Part shown: piece after piece, positions 44,375-52,392 of the stretch
Numbering within the stretch: the stretch's first letter is position 1
Layout of the letters: every line of letters starts with the position of its first letter
Source of the DNA: Bacillota bacterium
Lineage (GTDB): Bacteria; Bacillota; UBA5301; JAMCQP01
Reading direction: 5' to 3'
NCBI GenBank assembly: GCA_023381695.1
Contig: JAMCQP010000072.1
Coordinates: forward strand, 1-64,000
Length of the DNA: 64,000 bases
Notes under the pieces: generated by a model
Told to the model about the DNA's origin: nothing
What the model saw: only the letters and a program-made list of their open reading frames with translations
Database searches by the model: none
Translations under genes and position numbers: made by a program

Positions 44375-44848
44375 TCAAGGCTCTTTGACCAGGCCGCCGT
44401 GGTAGAGAAGTTCGTAAACCATGGCATTTCCGCGAGTAATCCATTCCTTTCCCGTGAAGAAGGTCAGATCTCCGTCACTTGTGTCAAAATACGTGCTGTC
44501 TCCGATGGAGTGCTCAAATCCCTCAAGAAAACGCCCTTGCGTATACATTCTAGATAGGCTTTCCTGGATAATCTGCCCTGCTTCCGCGGCGGAGATGAGC
44601 GAGGGTTCGAGAATGCGGCCGTAATAGCTCATGGACCACACGGGCTTCCCTTCGAAGTAGACGACTTCCTGGCCGAGAAAGTCTGTCCCTCCAAAGTAGC
44701 TGTCCAGGTACGAGAAGGCTTCTTCGTGGTATTGCAGATCATGCGATCCTGGCCGGTATGACAGGCTTTTCGCCCCCCGGCCCACGTAGGTGGCTGCCTT
44801 GGCCCGGACGATGAAGGCGTTTAACTGCTCCAGTGAAAGATCTTTCAC
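44375..44848 (-). CDS. DUF5680-like protein of unknown function
   Basis: This 157-aa protein resembles the DUF5680 group: RAKAATYVGRGAK, SHDLQYHEEAFSYLDSYFGGTDFLGQEVVYFEGKPVWSMSYYGR, and SDGDLTFFTGKEWITRGN. The GTG at 44848 is chosen because GGGAGGGA lies nine bases upstream; it overlaps the stop of the acetyltransferase remnant (GTGA). An in-frame ATG at 44884 lacks such a site. Its function is unknown. Confidence 0.75.
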   Translation of the reverse strand: MKDLSLEQLNAFIVRAKAATYVGRGAKSLSYRPGSHDLQYHEEAFSYLDSYFGGTDFLGQEVVYFEGKPVWSMSYYGRILEPSLISAAEAGQIIQESLSRMYTQGRFLEGFEHSIGDSTYFDTSDGDLTFFTGKEWITRGNAMVYELLYHGGLVKEP

Positions 44849-45129
44849 AATAAACCATCCCTCCCGACTGGCGAAGTGACGCAACGGACCGTATCGCAGC
44901 CTCGTCGCCGCACCTCGTCAAAGAACAGGTGGTATAACTGTCGCCCAATCCCTCTCTGTCTGTATTCGGGGTGAATGCCCGCAAAGTAAATATAAGCCTC
45001 GTTGGGATAGGTTTGTGATACAAACCCAATCAAGAAGGCGACGAGGTTACCGTTTTCTTCAGCAATGAAGCTCGTATCCTGAATGAGAACTAGGAAGTTA
45101 CCGCCTGCTCTTGCGAGTAGAACGGAACA
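44845..45129 (-). pseudogene. GNAT acetyltransferase fragment
   Basis: The frame between stops encodes SFIAEENGNLVAFLIGF and the acetyl-CoA-binding motif HPEYRQRGIGRQLY, then CVTSPV, where the sequence leaves the family. No start codon lies before TTG 45036, so both the N-terminal strand region and the C-terminal motif B are missing. Its 5' part overlaps the end of the next leftward gene by 32 bases. Confidence 0.65.
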
Positions 45130-45376
45130 TTAGAAAGACAACAAAGGGCACAAATAGAAAAAACAATACAATAAAAAGACCATATACGATCGCTGCTTGA
45201 ATGTGCTTCATTCCTACGCCCCAAGCCATTAGAAAGGCAAAGACACATCCAACGAGGAAAAACAGAGATGTGGCCATTAAAGAAGCGTGGACCTCATCTA
45301 ACTTTGAAGCCACGCTCACAAACATTTCGCCAAGCGGGCCAAAAGGGTTGCCTTTTAGCGGAGTCTGTTCGCTCAT
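45098..45376 (-). CDS. Small membrane protein, two predicted helices
   Basis: This is a 92-aa protein with a hydrophilic N-terminus (MSEQTPLKGNPFG) and two hydrophobic segments (about residues 30-50 and 58-82) ending in a basic tail. The ATG overlaps the stop of the upstream gene by four bases. I recognise no family. The local base composition is more AT-rich than the surroundings. Confidence 0.6.
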   Translation of the reverse strand: MSEQTPLKGNPFGPLGEMFVSVASKLDEVHASLMATSLFFLVGCVFAFLMAWGVGMKHIQAAIVYGLFIVLFFLFVPFVVFLMFRSTRKSRR

Positions 45377-45657
45377 CTTCTTTCTCTCCAATAGTCGAGG
45401 TTTCTAAAGATGATCGACATGAGAAGTAGGCCATACAAGGCACCAATTACCGCAGCTATGGGTGGAAGCGGAAGCTGTGCTATGGAACCTACTACGGCTA
45501 GTATGATCAAGCCTACGAAAGCTAACACAAAGTATGCGGTAAATAACCAGAAGTACAGGGGAAACTCTTTAATTTTCTCCCAAAACATGACCAATCGACT
45601 CCTCTCATTGTCGATGACTGCTTGGGAAAATACGGTGTTGCTCCCAACCTTGTGCAT
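45373..45657 (-). CDS. Small membrane protein, two predicted helices
   Basis: This is a 94-aa protein with two helices (about residues 34-58 and 66-84), the second after a Pro-rich turn (LPLPPIAA). GGGGAGGGG precedes the ATG, and a consensus promoter lies at 45683-45711. It is coupled to the next small membrane protein by an ATGA overlap, so the two may form one complex. No family is recognised. Confidence 0.6.
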   Translation of the reverse strand: MHKVGSNTVFSQAVIDNERSRLVMFWEKIKEFPLYFWLFTAYFVLAFVGLIILAVVGSIAQLPLPPIAAVIGALYGLLLMSIIFRNLDYWRERR

Positions 45658-45682
45658 TTCTTATTCACCCCTCCCCAACCCT

Positions 45683-45711
45683 ATAATACCAAGACTAGTA
45701 AGTTATGTCAA
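45683..45711 (-). promoter_or_regulatory. Sigma-A promoter of the small-membrane-protein pair
   Basis: On the minus strand TTGACA (45711-45706) and TATTAT (45688-45683) are 17 bases apart. ATACCAAG (45686-45693) and CTTGGTAT (45713-45720) form an inverted repeat around the promoter and may be an operator. Confidence 0.8.
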
Positions 45712-45817
45712 CCTTGGTATCGACGGTACGTTAAGCAGCATAAGGCAGAGGTGGGAGAGGGAATTCCGATAGGTAGTTGATACATTTTATGGGTAGAATG
45801 CCCAAACTATGCCTGGA

Positions 45818-46045
45818 CTATCCAAAAGGTAGTTCACGTCTGCTGCAAAAAGGACGAAGGAAGGTTCTCCAGTTTACTCCAACCGGTGCGCCAGGTCGGC
45901 GGAGATCGAAAGGCTCCGGCGGGGTTGAAGAGAACTCCTCGGCCTTTCTTTTGGCCTCTTCCACGATAATGGCCAATCCCTTCATGATGTTATCGATCTG
46001 CCCGATCACGGAAAGTATGTCTTCTCTGGTTCGCATCCCCTTCAT
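45818..46045 (-). CDS. Hypothetical short protein
   Basis: This is a 75-aa reading frame with GAAGGAAG eight bases before the ATG. The first half is a likely helix (TREDILSVIGQIDNIMKGLAIIVEEAKRKAEEF written in two parts: up to NIMKGL, then AIIVEEAKRKAEEF); the second half is Pro/Arg-rich. No family is recognised, and it could be a remnant. Confidence 0.4.
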   Translation of the reverse strand: MKGMRTREDILSVIGQIDNIMKGLAIIVEEAKRKAEEFSSTPPEPFDLRRPGAPVGVNWRTFLRPFCSRRELPFG

Positions 46046-46217
46046 CCCGGTCACTTCCTTCTTTCCGCATTGCAAGAAGCTCGCCCTCCCTGGTAACGGT
46101 ATCCAAAAGACAGGGGGGGCAAGCGTCCATGTCTATCAAGTCCACGTTAATGTCTATTCCGGAAGGCGAGGTGGCCAAATCGCTGACGCGCCTCCTTATC
46201 ATCTCCTGGTGTATCAC
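45990..46217 (-). pseudogene. Possible nucleotidyltransferase (MntA-like) C-terminal remnant
   Basis: The frame encodes GIDINVDLIDMDACPPCLL followed by VTREGELLAMRKEG. That order (acidic strand, VDLIDL-like motif, then an EGxLL turn) resembles the end of small MntA-type nucleotidyltransferases. The catalytic GSxxxGxxxxxSDxD part is absent. It overlaps the next small frame. This is a weak call. Confidence 0.3.
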
Positions 46218-46269
46218 AATCTTATTTCCATTGCCGCAGAAAATGCCCTGCCAATAAAAGAAGAAAGAC

Positions 46270-48492
46270 CTATCCTTTTTTGCCGGGCTGAAAGCGGAGA
46301 ATGCGAGTGGAATTCAGGATGGCGAGGAGAGAAACGCCCACATCCGCAAAGACCGCCGTCCAGATGCCGGAGATCCCGGCCGCCCCGAGCACCATGAACA
46401 GGCCCTTGATTCCCAGCGCGAACCCGATGTTTTCCAGGACGATCCACCTTGTCCGGCGGGCGATGCGCACCGCCACCGGCAGCCTGGACAGGTGGTCGTC
46501 CATGATCACCACATCCGCCGCCTCGATGGCCGCGTCGGAGCCCAGGCCGCCCATGGCCACCCCCACATCCGCCCGGGTAAGCACCGGCGCATCGTTGATC
46601 CCGTCGCCGACGAAGGCCAGTCTTCCTCGGCGGGGAGCGGCGGCCAGCGTTTCCACCTTTGCCACCTTATCTCCCGGCAACAACCCGGCCCAGGCATTGT
46701 CCAGCCCCAACGCCCGCCGGACCTGCTCCGCCGCGGTGGCATCATCGCCGGTCAGCATTTCCAGCCGCTTGATCCCCAGACCCCTCAATTGTTGCAACGC
46801 TGCGGCGGCGTCCGGCTTGATCTCGTCCGAAATGACGATGTACCCGTAGTAGACCCCGTCCGCCGCCACATGAACCACGGTGCCCGGCACATTGCAAACC
46901 GCCTCGTCGTGAGCGATGCCTTCCTGGTGCATGAAACGGTCATTTCCGGCCAGGATCAGCCGCCCATCCCGGCGCCCTTTGACCCCATAACCCGGAACTT
47001 CCGCGTAGTCTTTGAGGGCGCCTGCCTCGGCGGGTCTATCGGCCGGTTGACCGTAGGCCGCCAGGATTGACGCAGCGATGGGATGGGGCGAAGCGACTTC
47101 CACGCTGGCGGCGGTCTCCAGGACCTGCCCTTCCGCGAACCCATGGTGCGGGTGGATGGCGGTGACCCGGAAAGTCCCCTGGGTGAGGGTGCCGGTTTTG
47201 TCGAAGACCACCGTCTCCAGGCCGGCCAGCACATCCAGGAAGTTGGCCCCTTTGACCAGGATGCCCTGCCGCGAAGCCGCGCCGATCCCGCCGAAATACC
47301 CGAGCGGGACCGAAACGACCAGCGCGCAGGGGCAGGAGATCACCAGCAGGACCAGGGCGCGATAGAGCCAGACGGAAAAGCTTGCCCCAGGAACCAGCAA
47401 CGGCGGGAGGACGGCGATCCCCGCCGCCAGGACGACGACGCCGGGGGTGTAGTACCGGGAGAAAGAGGTAATAATCCGTTCGGTCCGGGCTTTCCGGCCC
47501 GCGGCGTCTTCCACGAGTCTGAGGATGCGCGAGATTGCCGAGTCCGCCAAGGACTTTTCGACATGGACCGTGAGCAGGCCGGTGGTGCTGACCATCCCGG
47601 CCAGAACCTTGTCCCCCGGCGCCACTCGCCGGGGGACGGACTCGCCGGTAAGGGCGGAGGTGTCCACAAAGGATTCTCCCTCGACGATCGCCCCGTCAAG
47701 CGGGAGGCGATCCCCCGGTTGAACGATGATGCGCTCGCCGACCCGCACATCCTGTGGTTCAACGGTCAGGACTTCATCGCCGCGCCTGACCCGGGCCTGA
47801 TCGGGCCGGATGCTGACCAGCGCGGAGATGGAACGCCGCGACCTGCCGACGGCAAACTCCTGAAGCGCTTCCCCGATGGAATAGAAGAGCATGACGGCCA
47901 CCGCCTCGGGAAGCTGGTGAATCGCAATCGCGCCAAGGGTGGCGATGGACATGAGCGAGTTTTCGTCAAAGACGTTCCCGCGCAGGGTGTTGCGGGCAGC
48001 GGCGCGCAGCACGCCAGACCCCACCAGAAGATAAGCGGCGAGATAGATCACGTATTCCACGAACGACCACGGTCCGGCGCGATGGAGCCGGTCTTCGAAG
48101 AGCAGGACGAGCCACAAAAGAATCACCGCCAGGCCGATCCTGGCCAGGGAGGCGCGCTGTTCGCGGGCGAACTCACGCAGGGAGCCCTTGCGTCGGGCGT
48201 GTAACGTCCCGGACCCCGACCCGGGCTCGGACCCGGATCCGGACCAGGACTCAGGCTCGTGCCCGGGTTTCGCGATGCTTCCTGGAGCCGCGACAACCTC
48301 CACCTCCGGCTCCACCGAAGCGATGATCGTCCGGGCTTTTTCCAGAAAGGCTGGATCAAGGACCACCGAAGAGGTGGCAAAGTTGACCCGGGAGTCCTCC
48401 AGCCCTTCGGAGGCTTGAAGAGCCTTCTCAATCTTGACGGCGCAGCTGGCGCAGTCCAGGCCTTCCAGCAGAAAACGCTCCGTGGCGGCCAT
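46270..48492 (-). CDS. cadA: P1B-type heavy-metal ATPase (CadA/ZntA type)
   Basis: This pump exports Cd(II), Zn(II), Pb(II) or Co(II), 740 aa. An N-terminal HMA domain with CASC (residues 14-17) is followed by a Gly/Ser/Pro/Glu-rich linker made of short repeats. Eight membrane helices carry the transport motif SCPCALVVSVP. DKTGTLTQG, the SPHP motif and GDGINDAPVL complete the ATPase. The ATG at 48492 lies behind AAAGGGGAGG; the frame continues upstream without a ribosome site. The CadC-like repressor gene lies 52 bases upstream. Confidence 0.92.
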   Translation of the reverse strand: MAATERFLLEGLDCASCAVKIEKALQASEGLEDSRVNFATSSVVLDPAFLEKARTIIASVEPEVEVVAAPGSIAKPGHEPESWSGSGSEPGSGSGTLHARRKGSLREFAREQRASLARIGLAVILLWLVLLFEDRLHRAGPWSFVEYVIYLAAYLLVGSGVLRAAARNTLRGNVFDENSLMSIATLGAIAIHQLPEAVAVMLFYSIGEALQEFAVGRSRRSISALVSIRPDQARVRRGDEVLTVEPQDVRVGERIIVQPGDRLPLDGAIVEGESFVDTSALTGESVPRRVAPGDKVLAGMVSTTGLLTVHVEKSLADSAISRILRLVEDAAGRKARTERIITSFSRYYTPGVVVLAAGIAVLPPLLVPGASFSVWLYRALVLLVISCPCALVVSVPLGYFGGIGAASRQGILVKGANFLDVLAGLETVVFDKTGTLTQGTFRVTAIHPHHGFAEGQVLETAASVEVASPHPIAASILAAYGQPADRPAEAGALKDYAEVPGYGVKGRRDGRLILAGNDRFMHQEGIAHDEAVCNVPGTVVHVAADGVYYGYIVISDEIKPDAAAALQQLRGLGIKRLEMLTGDDATAAEQVRRALGLDNAWAGLLPGDKVAKVETLAAAPRRGRLAFVGDGINDAPVLTRADVGVAMGGLGSDAAIEAADVVIMDDHLSRLPVAVRIARRTRWIVLENIGFALGIKGLFMVLGAAGISGIWTAVFADVGVSLLAILNSTRILRFQPGKKG

Positions 48493-48544
48493 TTTCACGA
48501 CCTCCCCTTTGCGGCCCATCTCCAGGGGCCTTGAAGCAGTGTCT

Positions 48545-48910
48545 TTAACGTTCTTCCTCGTAATGCGCCTGGGCCACCTTGATAAGTTCCACAATATGAT
48601 CATCGGCCAGAGAATAGTAAACCATCTTCCCCTCGCGGCGGTACTTGACCAGGCGCATCATCTTGAGCAGCCGCAAGTGATGGGATATGGCCGGCAGGCT
48701 GAGCCCGAGGGCATCGGAAAGATCGCAGACGCAGAGTTCGTCGAGGGACAGCAGGTACAGGATCTTGGTGCGAACTTCATCGGCCAGGGCTCCGAAGAGC
48801 TCGGACAGGCCGGCTACCTCCACCAGCCTTTCCTTCAAAGGGGTTACCTTTTCCGAGTGAGGGCTATAACATCCGCACACGTCCCGGGACCGGTTCTCGT
48901 GATTGTTCAA
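48545..48910 (-). CDS. ArsR/SmtB-family metal-sensing repressor (CadC/CmtR-like)
   Basis: This 121-aa winged-helix repressor has ELCVCDLSDALGLSLPAISHHLRLLKMMRLV as its helix-turn-helix, with the CVC pair of CadC-type sensors in the recognition region. An N-terminal DVCGCY could supply further thiolates, as in CadC. TTG start with GAAAGGGG nine bases upstream. A consensus promoter and a dyad lie just upstream; the P-type ATPase follows. Cd/Pb/Zn induction is expected. Confidence 0.88.
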   Translation of the reverse strand: MNNHENRSRDVCGCYSPHSEKVTPLKERLVEVAGLSELFGALADEVRTKILYLLSLDELCVCDLSDALGLSLPAISHHLRLLKMMRLVKYRREGKMVYYSLADDHIVELIKVAQAHYEEER

Positions 48911-48937
48911 GACCAGGCGCCCCTTTCCATGATCGGA

Positions 48938-48960
48938 TTAACGATTAAGCAACCGTTTAA
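48938..48960. promoter_or_regulatory. Imperfect dyad, candidate ArsR/CadC operator
   Basis: TTAACG and CGTTTAA face each other across an AT-rich centre, with TT/AA symmetry inside. It lies between the promoter -10 and the TTG of the repressor gene. Confidence 0.5.
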
Positions 48961-48964
48961 TTGT

Positions 48965-48993
48965 ATTATATGCGTTATGGGTTTTGTTGTCAA
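48965..48993 (-). promoter_or_regulatory. Sigma-A promoter of the cad operon
   Basis: On the minus strand TTGACA (48993-48988) and TATAAT (48970-48965) are separated by 17 bases, a perfect consensus. Confidence 0.9.
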
Positions 48994-49168
48994 TCCGAGT
49001 CCCAAGACGAAAACTCAAATTATAAACCCTGATCAGGTTGAAAGATTCCTTAGGAGAATTTCCCCAAAAAGTGACGCAAGTCATTTATCGGGTTTCCCTA
49101 TAGTTTTGCTGTCCCAGGTATGGAAAAATGTTAGTGGAGAAAAGTCTGTTCAGGAAAGGAAGGTTGCA

Positions 49169-49891
49169 ATGCGAGTTGATGTTGAGGCATGTATTGGTTG
49201 CGGGGAATGCATTCCTTATTGCCCCATGAACGCTCTGGCTGTCAAAGACGAGCACTGCATGGTGGACGAAAAAGAATGTGTGGAATGCAACATCTGTTAC
49301 TATTCCGGCGTCTGTCCGGTGGAAGCCCTGCAGAAAGAAGATCTGACCTGGCCCAGAGAGGTGAGATCAGTCTTCAGTGATCCCTTACAGTCACACAGCA
49401 CCACCGGGGTGCCGGGCCGTGGCACCGAAGAAATGAAAACAAATGATGTCACCGGTCGCTTTCGGGCAGGATATGCCGGTATTGCCGTGGAATTGGGCCG
49501 CCCCGGTACCGGCACCCGCTTCCGCGATGTGGAGAAGGTTGCCATGGCGGTGGCGACTCTCGGCGTTAAGTTTGAAGACAAAAACCCGGTTACCAGCCTG
49601 ATGACGGACAGGGCCACCGGCAAAATTCGGGATGATGTCCTTGAAGAAAAAGCGCTTTCCGCCATCGTGGAGTTTGATGCTCCGCTGGAGATGGTTCCGG
49701 AAGTTTTGAAAGTGCTCCGGGACGTGTCCTCCAAGATTGATACGGTCTTCAGCCTTGACCTGGCATGCTGGGTCAACGAGGAAAACAAGGTCAAAGCCAT
49801 GGAACTGGCAATGGCGGCGGGCTACGAATGTAGCGGCAACGGAAAGACCAATGCCGGGCTAGGCCGCCCGCTGGCTAATCTGGGAAAGTAG
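49169..49891 (+). CDS. Ferredoxin-domain protein with uncharacterised C-terminal domain
   Basis: This is a 240-aa protein. Residues 1-55 hold two [4Fe-4S]-type sites, CIGCGECIPYCP and CVECNICYYSGVCP (the second with one extra residue). The remaining 180 residues form a soluble alpha/beta domain (FRAGYAGIAVELGRPGTGTRF, EKVAMAVATLGVKFED, VFSLDLACWVNEEN, and a C-terminal Gly/Asn-rich GNGKTNAGLGRPL) that I cannot assign. It starts a run of genes leading into the ECF/amidohydrolase region, so an electron-transfer role there is inferred. The frame is open far upstream, but ATG 49169 has GGAAAGGAAGG. Confidence 0.75.
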   Translation: MRVDVEACIGCGECIPYCPMNALAVKDEHCMVDEKECVECNICYYSGVCPVEALQKEDLTWPREVRSVFSDPLQSHSTTGVPGRGTEEMKTNDVTGRFRAGYAGIAVELGRPGTGTRFRDVEKVAMAVATLGVKFEDKNPVTSLMTDRATGKIRDDVLEEKALSAIVEFDAPLEMVPEVLKVLRDVSSKIDTVFSLDLACWVNEENKVKAMELAMAAGYECSGNGKTNAGLGRPLANLGK

Positions 49892-49909
49892 GAAAGGTGG
49901 TATTATTCG

Positions 49910-50548
49910 GTGACACACACGCTGCATCGGGCTGGTACCGTGGAAAGTCTCGAGCGTGATTACGTGGTGTTTGCCATGGCGGCTCAGGGTGTAAACCGGG
50001 ATGGCGCTGCGGAAAAACTGCGCAAGTTCCTGGAAACTGTCCTCAAATACAACCCGGTCAACTTCGGGGACATGAAAACCGGGAACGCAATTTCGGTGGG
50101 TCAGGAAAAGGTCCTGGAAGGCATCCGTGACAATTCCATCGTGCATGGGGTCTTTACTGACGCCGATACGGTGGCGCGATTGTTGAACGAACTCAAAGAG
50201 GCTGCCCTGGGAATGTCGGTTGTGGTGACGGGCCTTCTTGATCATGCGGACAAATGCTGCCGGGAGGCAGGACTTCAACGGCATACCGTCGAGTGTTCAC
50301 TCGGAATCTGGGGCAGGACGGATTTGCTGCCGGAGCGGGAGAACCTTGAAATAAGCACCATGTGCGGTCATGGCATGGTCAGCTTCAAGCTGGTCGATCA
50401 CCTGGTGGAAAAAGTGCAAAAAGGGAGAATGACGCCAAAGGCGGCCGCCCGGGAATTGGCCTCAAACTGTCACTGTGGGGTGGTTAACCCGGAAAGGGCG
50501 GCGGAACTGCTGGAAAAAATGGCCCGGACTAGAGTGGGGGCGGAATAG
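49910..50548 (+). CDS. Conserved protein of unknown function (partner of the iron-sulfur protein)
   Basis: I do not recognise this 212-aa family. It begins at GTG 49910 with GGAAAGGTGG upstream, 18 bases after the Fe-S gene. Visible features are Cys/His clusters: DHADKCCREAG, TVECSLGIWGRTDLLPE, STMCGHGM and SNCHCGVVNPERAAELL near the C-terminus. These could bind metal or an Fe-S cluster. Its tight spacing to both neighbours (two bases before the alcohol dehydrogenase ATG) suggests a joint function. Confidence 0.65.
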   Translation: MTHTLHRAGTVESLERDYVVFAMAAQGVNRDGAAEKLRKFLETVLKYNPVNFGDMKTGNAISVGQEKVLEGIRDNSIVHGVFTDADTVARLLNELKEAALGMSVVVTGLLDHADKCCREAGLQRHTVECSLGIWGRTDLLPERENLEISTMCGHGMVSFKLVDHLVEKVQKGRMTPKAAARELASNCHCGVVNPERAAELLEKMARTRVGAE

Positions 50549-50549
50549 G

Positions 50550-51623
50550 ATGGCCAAACAGGTTTCCATGGTTCTGGAGGAACCCCGGAAGATGCTTCTT
50601 CGGGAGTTTCCCATCCCGGAAATTGGGCCGGCGGAATTCCTGTTCAAGGTGGAAATGGTGGGCATCTGCGGGGGCGATCCGATTGAATACGAAGGGCGCA
50701 ACCGCAAGACCCATTATCCACTTATCCTCGGACATGAGGTGGTGGGCTCCATCGCTGACATAGGCGAGGAGGCGTCCAAGTTTTACAAGGTGAACAAAAA
50801 CGACAGGGTAACAGTCGAACCGTATATTGTGTGCGGAAAGTGCTATTACTGCCTGAACGGGCTGTACCAGTTCTGCCAGAACTCCAGGGTGTATGGCGTG
50901 AACATTTCTTGCAGTGAACCGCCCTACCTGTGGGGCGCATATGGAGAATACATGTATGGGTCCCCCGGAGCCCGGGTTCACAGGATTGACGCGAGGGTGC
51001 CCGCTGAGGCGGCGTGCATGTCATCGGTGCTGGGCAATGGCGTGCGCTGGGTGCGCCGGTTGGGCCAGGTTCGTTTCGGAGAGTCGGTGGTGATCATTGG
51101 CCCAGGTGCTCAGGGGCTTGCTACGATCATTGCCGCCAAGGAGGCCGGCGCTGGTCCCATTATTGTCGTTGGCAGAAGCAAGTATCAACCGAAGTGGGAC
51201 CTGGCCAAAGAGTACGGGGCTGATTATCTCGTTAACACTACCGCCACCGATTCGATTGAGGCTGTAAGAGAGATTACCGGTGGCGAGATGGCCGATGTCG
51301 TAATTGAGACGACGGGGGCCGGCCCCATGATGGAACTGAGCCTGGAACTGGCAAGACCGGCGGGCCGCGTCGTCCTGATCGGCACGTGCGGCTTTGCCCG
51401 GAGCCAATTGACCACGGACCTGATTGTCTTTAAAGAGCTTCAGGTTATGGGCGGGCTGGGGCAGTCCTGGGATACAGAGGCGGCTGTAAAAATTATCAAC
51501 TCGCGCAAATACGCAGTCGAGAAGATGGTCACCCAGGTTTACCCGTTAGAACAGGCCGATGAAGCGATGCGTTTTTACATGAACAGCGGTGGCACGACCG
51601 TCAGGGTAGCAATCCGTCCTTAG
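50550..51623 (+). CDS. Zinc-dependent alcohol dehydrogenase family protein
   Basis: This 357-aa MDR dehydrogenase has catalytic zinc ligands in GICGGDP (Cys) and LGHEVVG (His/Glu). The structural zinc site is CGKCYYCLNGLYQFC. The Rossmann nucleotide motif is VIIGPGAQGLATIIAA. The absence of an acidic residue pattern makes NAD versus NADP undecided. The substrate is unknown; threonine/polyol dehydrogenases are relatives. It is two bases after the preceding gene and 74 before an ECF importer. Confidence 0.85.
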   Translation: MAKQVSMVLEEPRKMLLREFPIPEIGPAEFLFKVEMVGICGGDPIEYEGRNRKTHYPLILGHEVVGSIADIGEEASKFYKVNKNDRVTVEPYIVCGKCYYCLNGLYQFCQNSRVYGVNISCSEPPYLWGAYGEYMYGSPGARVHRIDARVPAEAACMSSVLGNGVRWVRRLGQVRFGESVVIIGPGAQGLATIIAAKEAGAGPIIVVGRSKYQPKWDLAKEYGADYLVNTTATDSIEAVREITGGEMADVVIETTGAGPMMELSLELARPAGRVVLIGTCGFARSQLTTDLIVFKELQVMGGLGQSWDTEAAVKIINSRKYAVEKMVTQVYPLEQADEAMRFYMNSGGTTVRVAIRP

Positions 51624-51697
51624 ATTGGTACCCTCTCTTTTTTGGTTCAATTTGGGGAAGGGGCAGGGCTGGTTATCATCTAAGAGGAGGGAAGCTA

Positions 51698-52309
51698 ATG
51701 GTCGAGCAAGGTTCCGTGCCTGAGAAAAAGAAGGGGTTCACGGTCAGTGAAATAGTAGTCATGGCTGTTATCGGTATTGTCTTTGGAGTCGGGGGAACCC
51801 CCATGGTGTTTGTTGGCAGGTTCTTCATGACCGCTCTTGGCGCTTACGGGTGGATGGGTTTTGCCGCTATCCTGGGGTGGTTCTACCTGGCAGGAGTCCT
51901 GAGCGGTTATATCGTCCGCAAACCCGGCGCAGCGATTATTGGAGAGGTGATCAGCGGGGTGGCCCAGGTCCTGTCCGGAAACCCGAATGGGGTAATCGTG
52001 CTGGTAACCACGTTCCTGCAGGGACTTGGAGCTGATGTAGCCTTCGCGCTCGGCGGGTATCGCAAATGGACGCCAGCCATGGTTATGCTTGCTGGCGGTC
52101 TCAGCTCGATATTGGGAACCTGGATTGACGCTTACTTCTTCGGTATGCTGGAAATCGGCTTCTGGTTTAACATTGTGGCCTGGGTTATCCGGATGATCAG
52201 CGGAGCCGTTTTCGGGATTGTGGGCATGATGATCTTCAACGCTGTGGCACGCGCGGGCGTTCTTCGCGGCACTGCCCTGGATAAAGAAGTTAGAGGACTG
52301 GCCAAATAA
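51698..52309 (+). CDS. ECF transporter S component, YkoE-like (module 1)
   Basis: This is a membrane protein of 203 aa with six hydrophobic segments. GWFYLAGVLSGYIVRKPGAAIIGEVISGVAQVLSGNP is the YkoE-type signature; the same block occurs in the second module's S protein. It is followed by a double ATPase and an EcfT, the order of the B. subtilis ykoEDC operon (a thiamin-precursor importer). No thiamin genes or TPP riboswitch are seen here; neighbours point to a nitrogenous ring compound instead. Confidence 0.8.
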   Translation: MVEQGSVPEKKKGFTVSEIVVMAVIGIVFGVGGTPMVFVGRFFMTALGAYGWMGFAAILGWFYLAGVLSGYIVRKPGAAIIGEVISGVAQVLSGNPNGVIVLVTTFLQGLGADVAFALGGYRKWTPAMVMLAGGLSSILGTWIDAYFFGMLEIGFWFNIVAWVIRMISGAVFGIVGMMIFNAVARAGVLRGTALDKEVRGLAK

Positions 52310-52392
52310 TAAGATGGCCATTCCCTTCCCCCTCCCCTTTTTCTTTACCAATGTTTGCGAACTTACTTGGAATCAGCAAGGAGCTGAGGTGC

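Noticed and set aside
47083-48204. 373-residue plus-strand frame opposite the P-type ATPase
   Set aside because: Shadow frame without ribosome site; the minus strand has complete P-type ATPase motifs.
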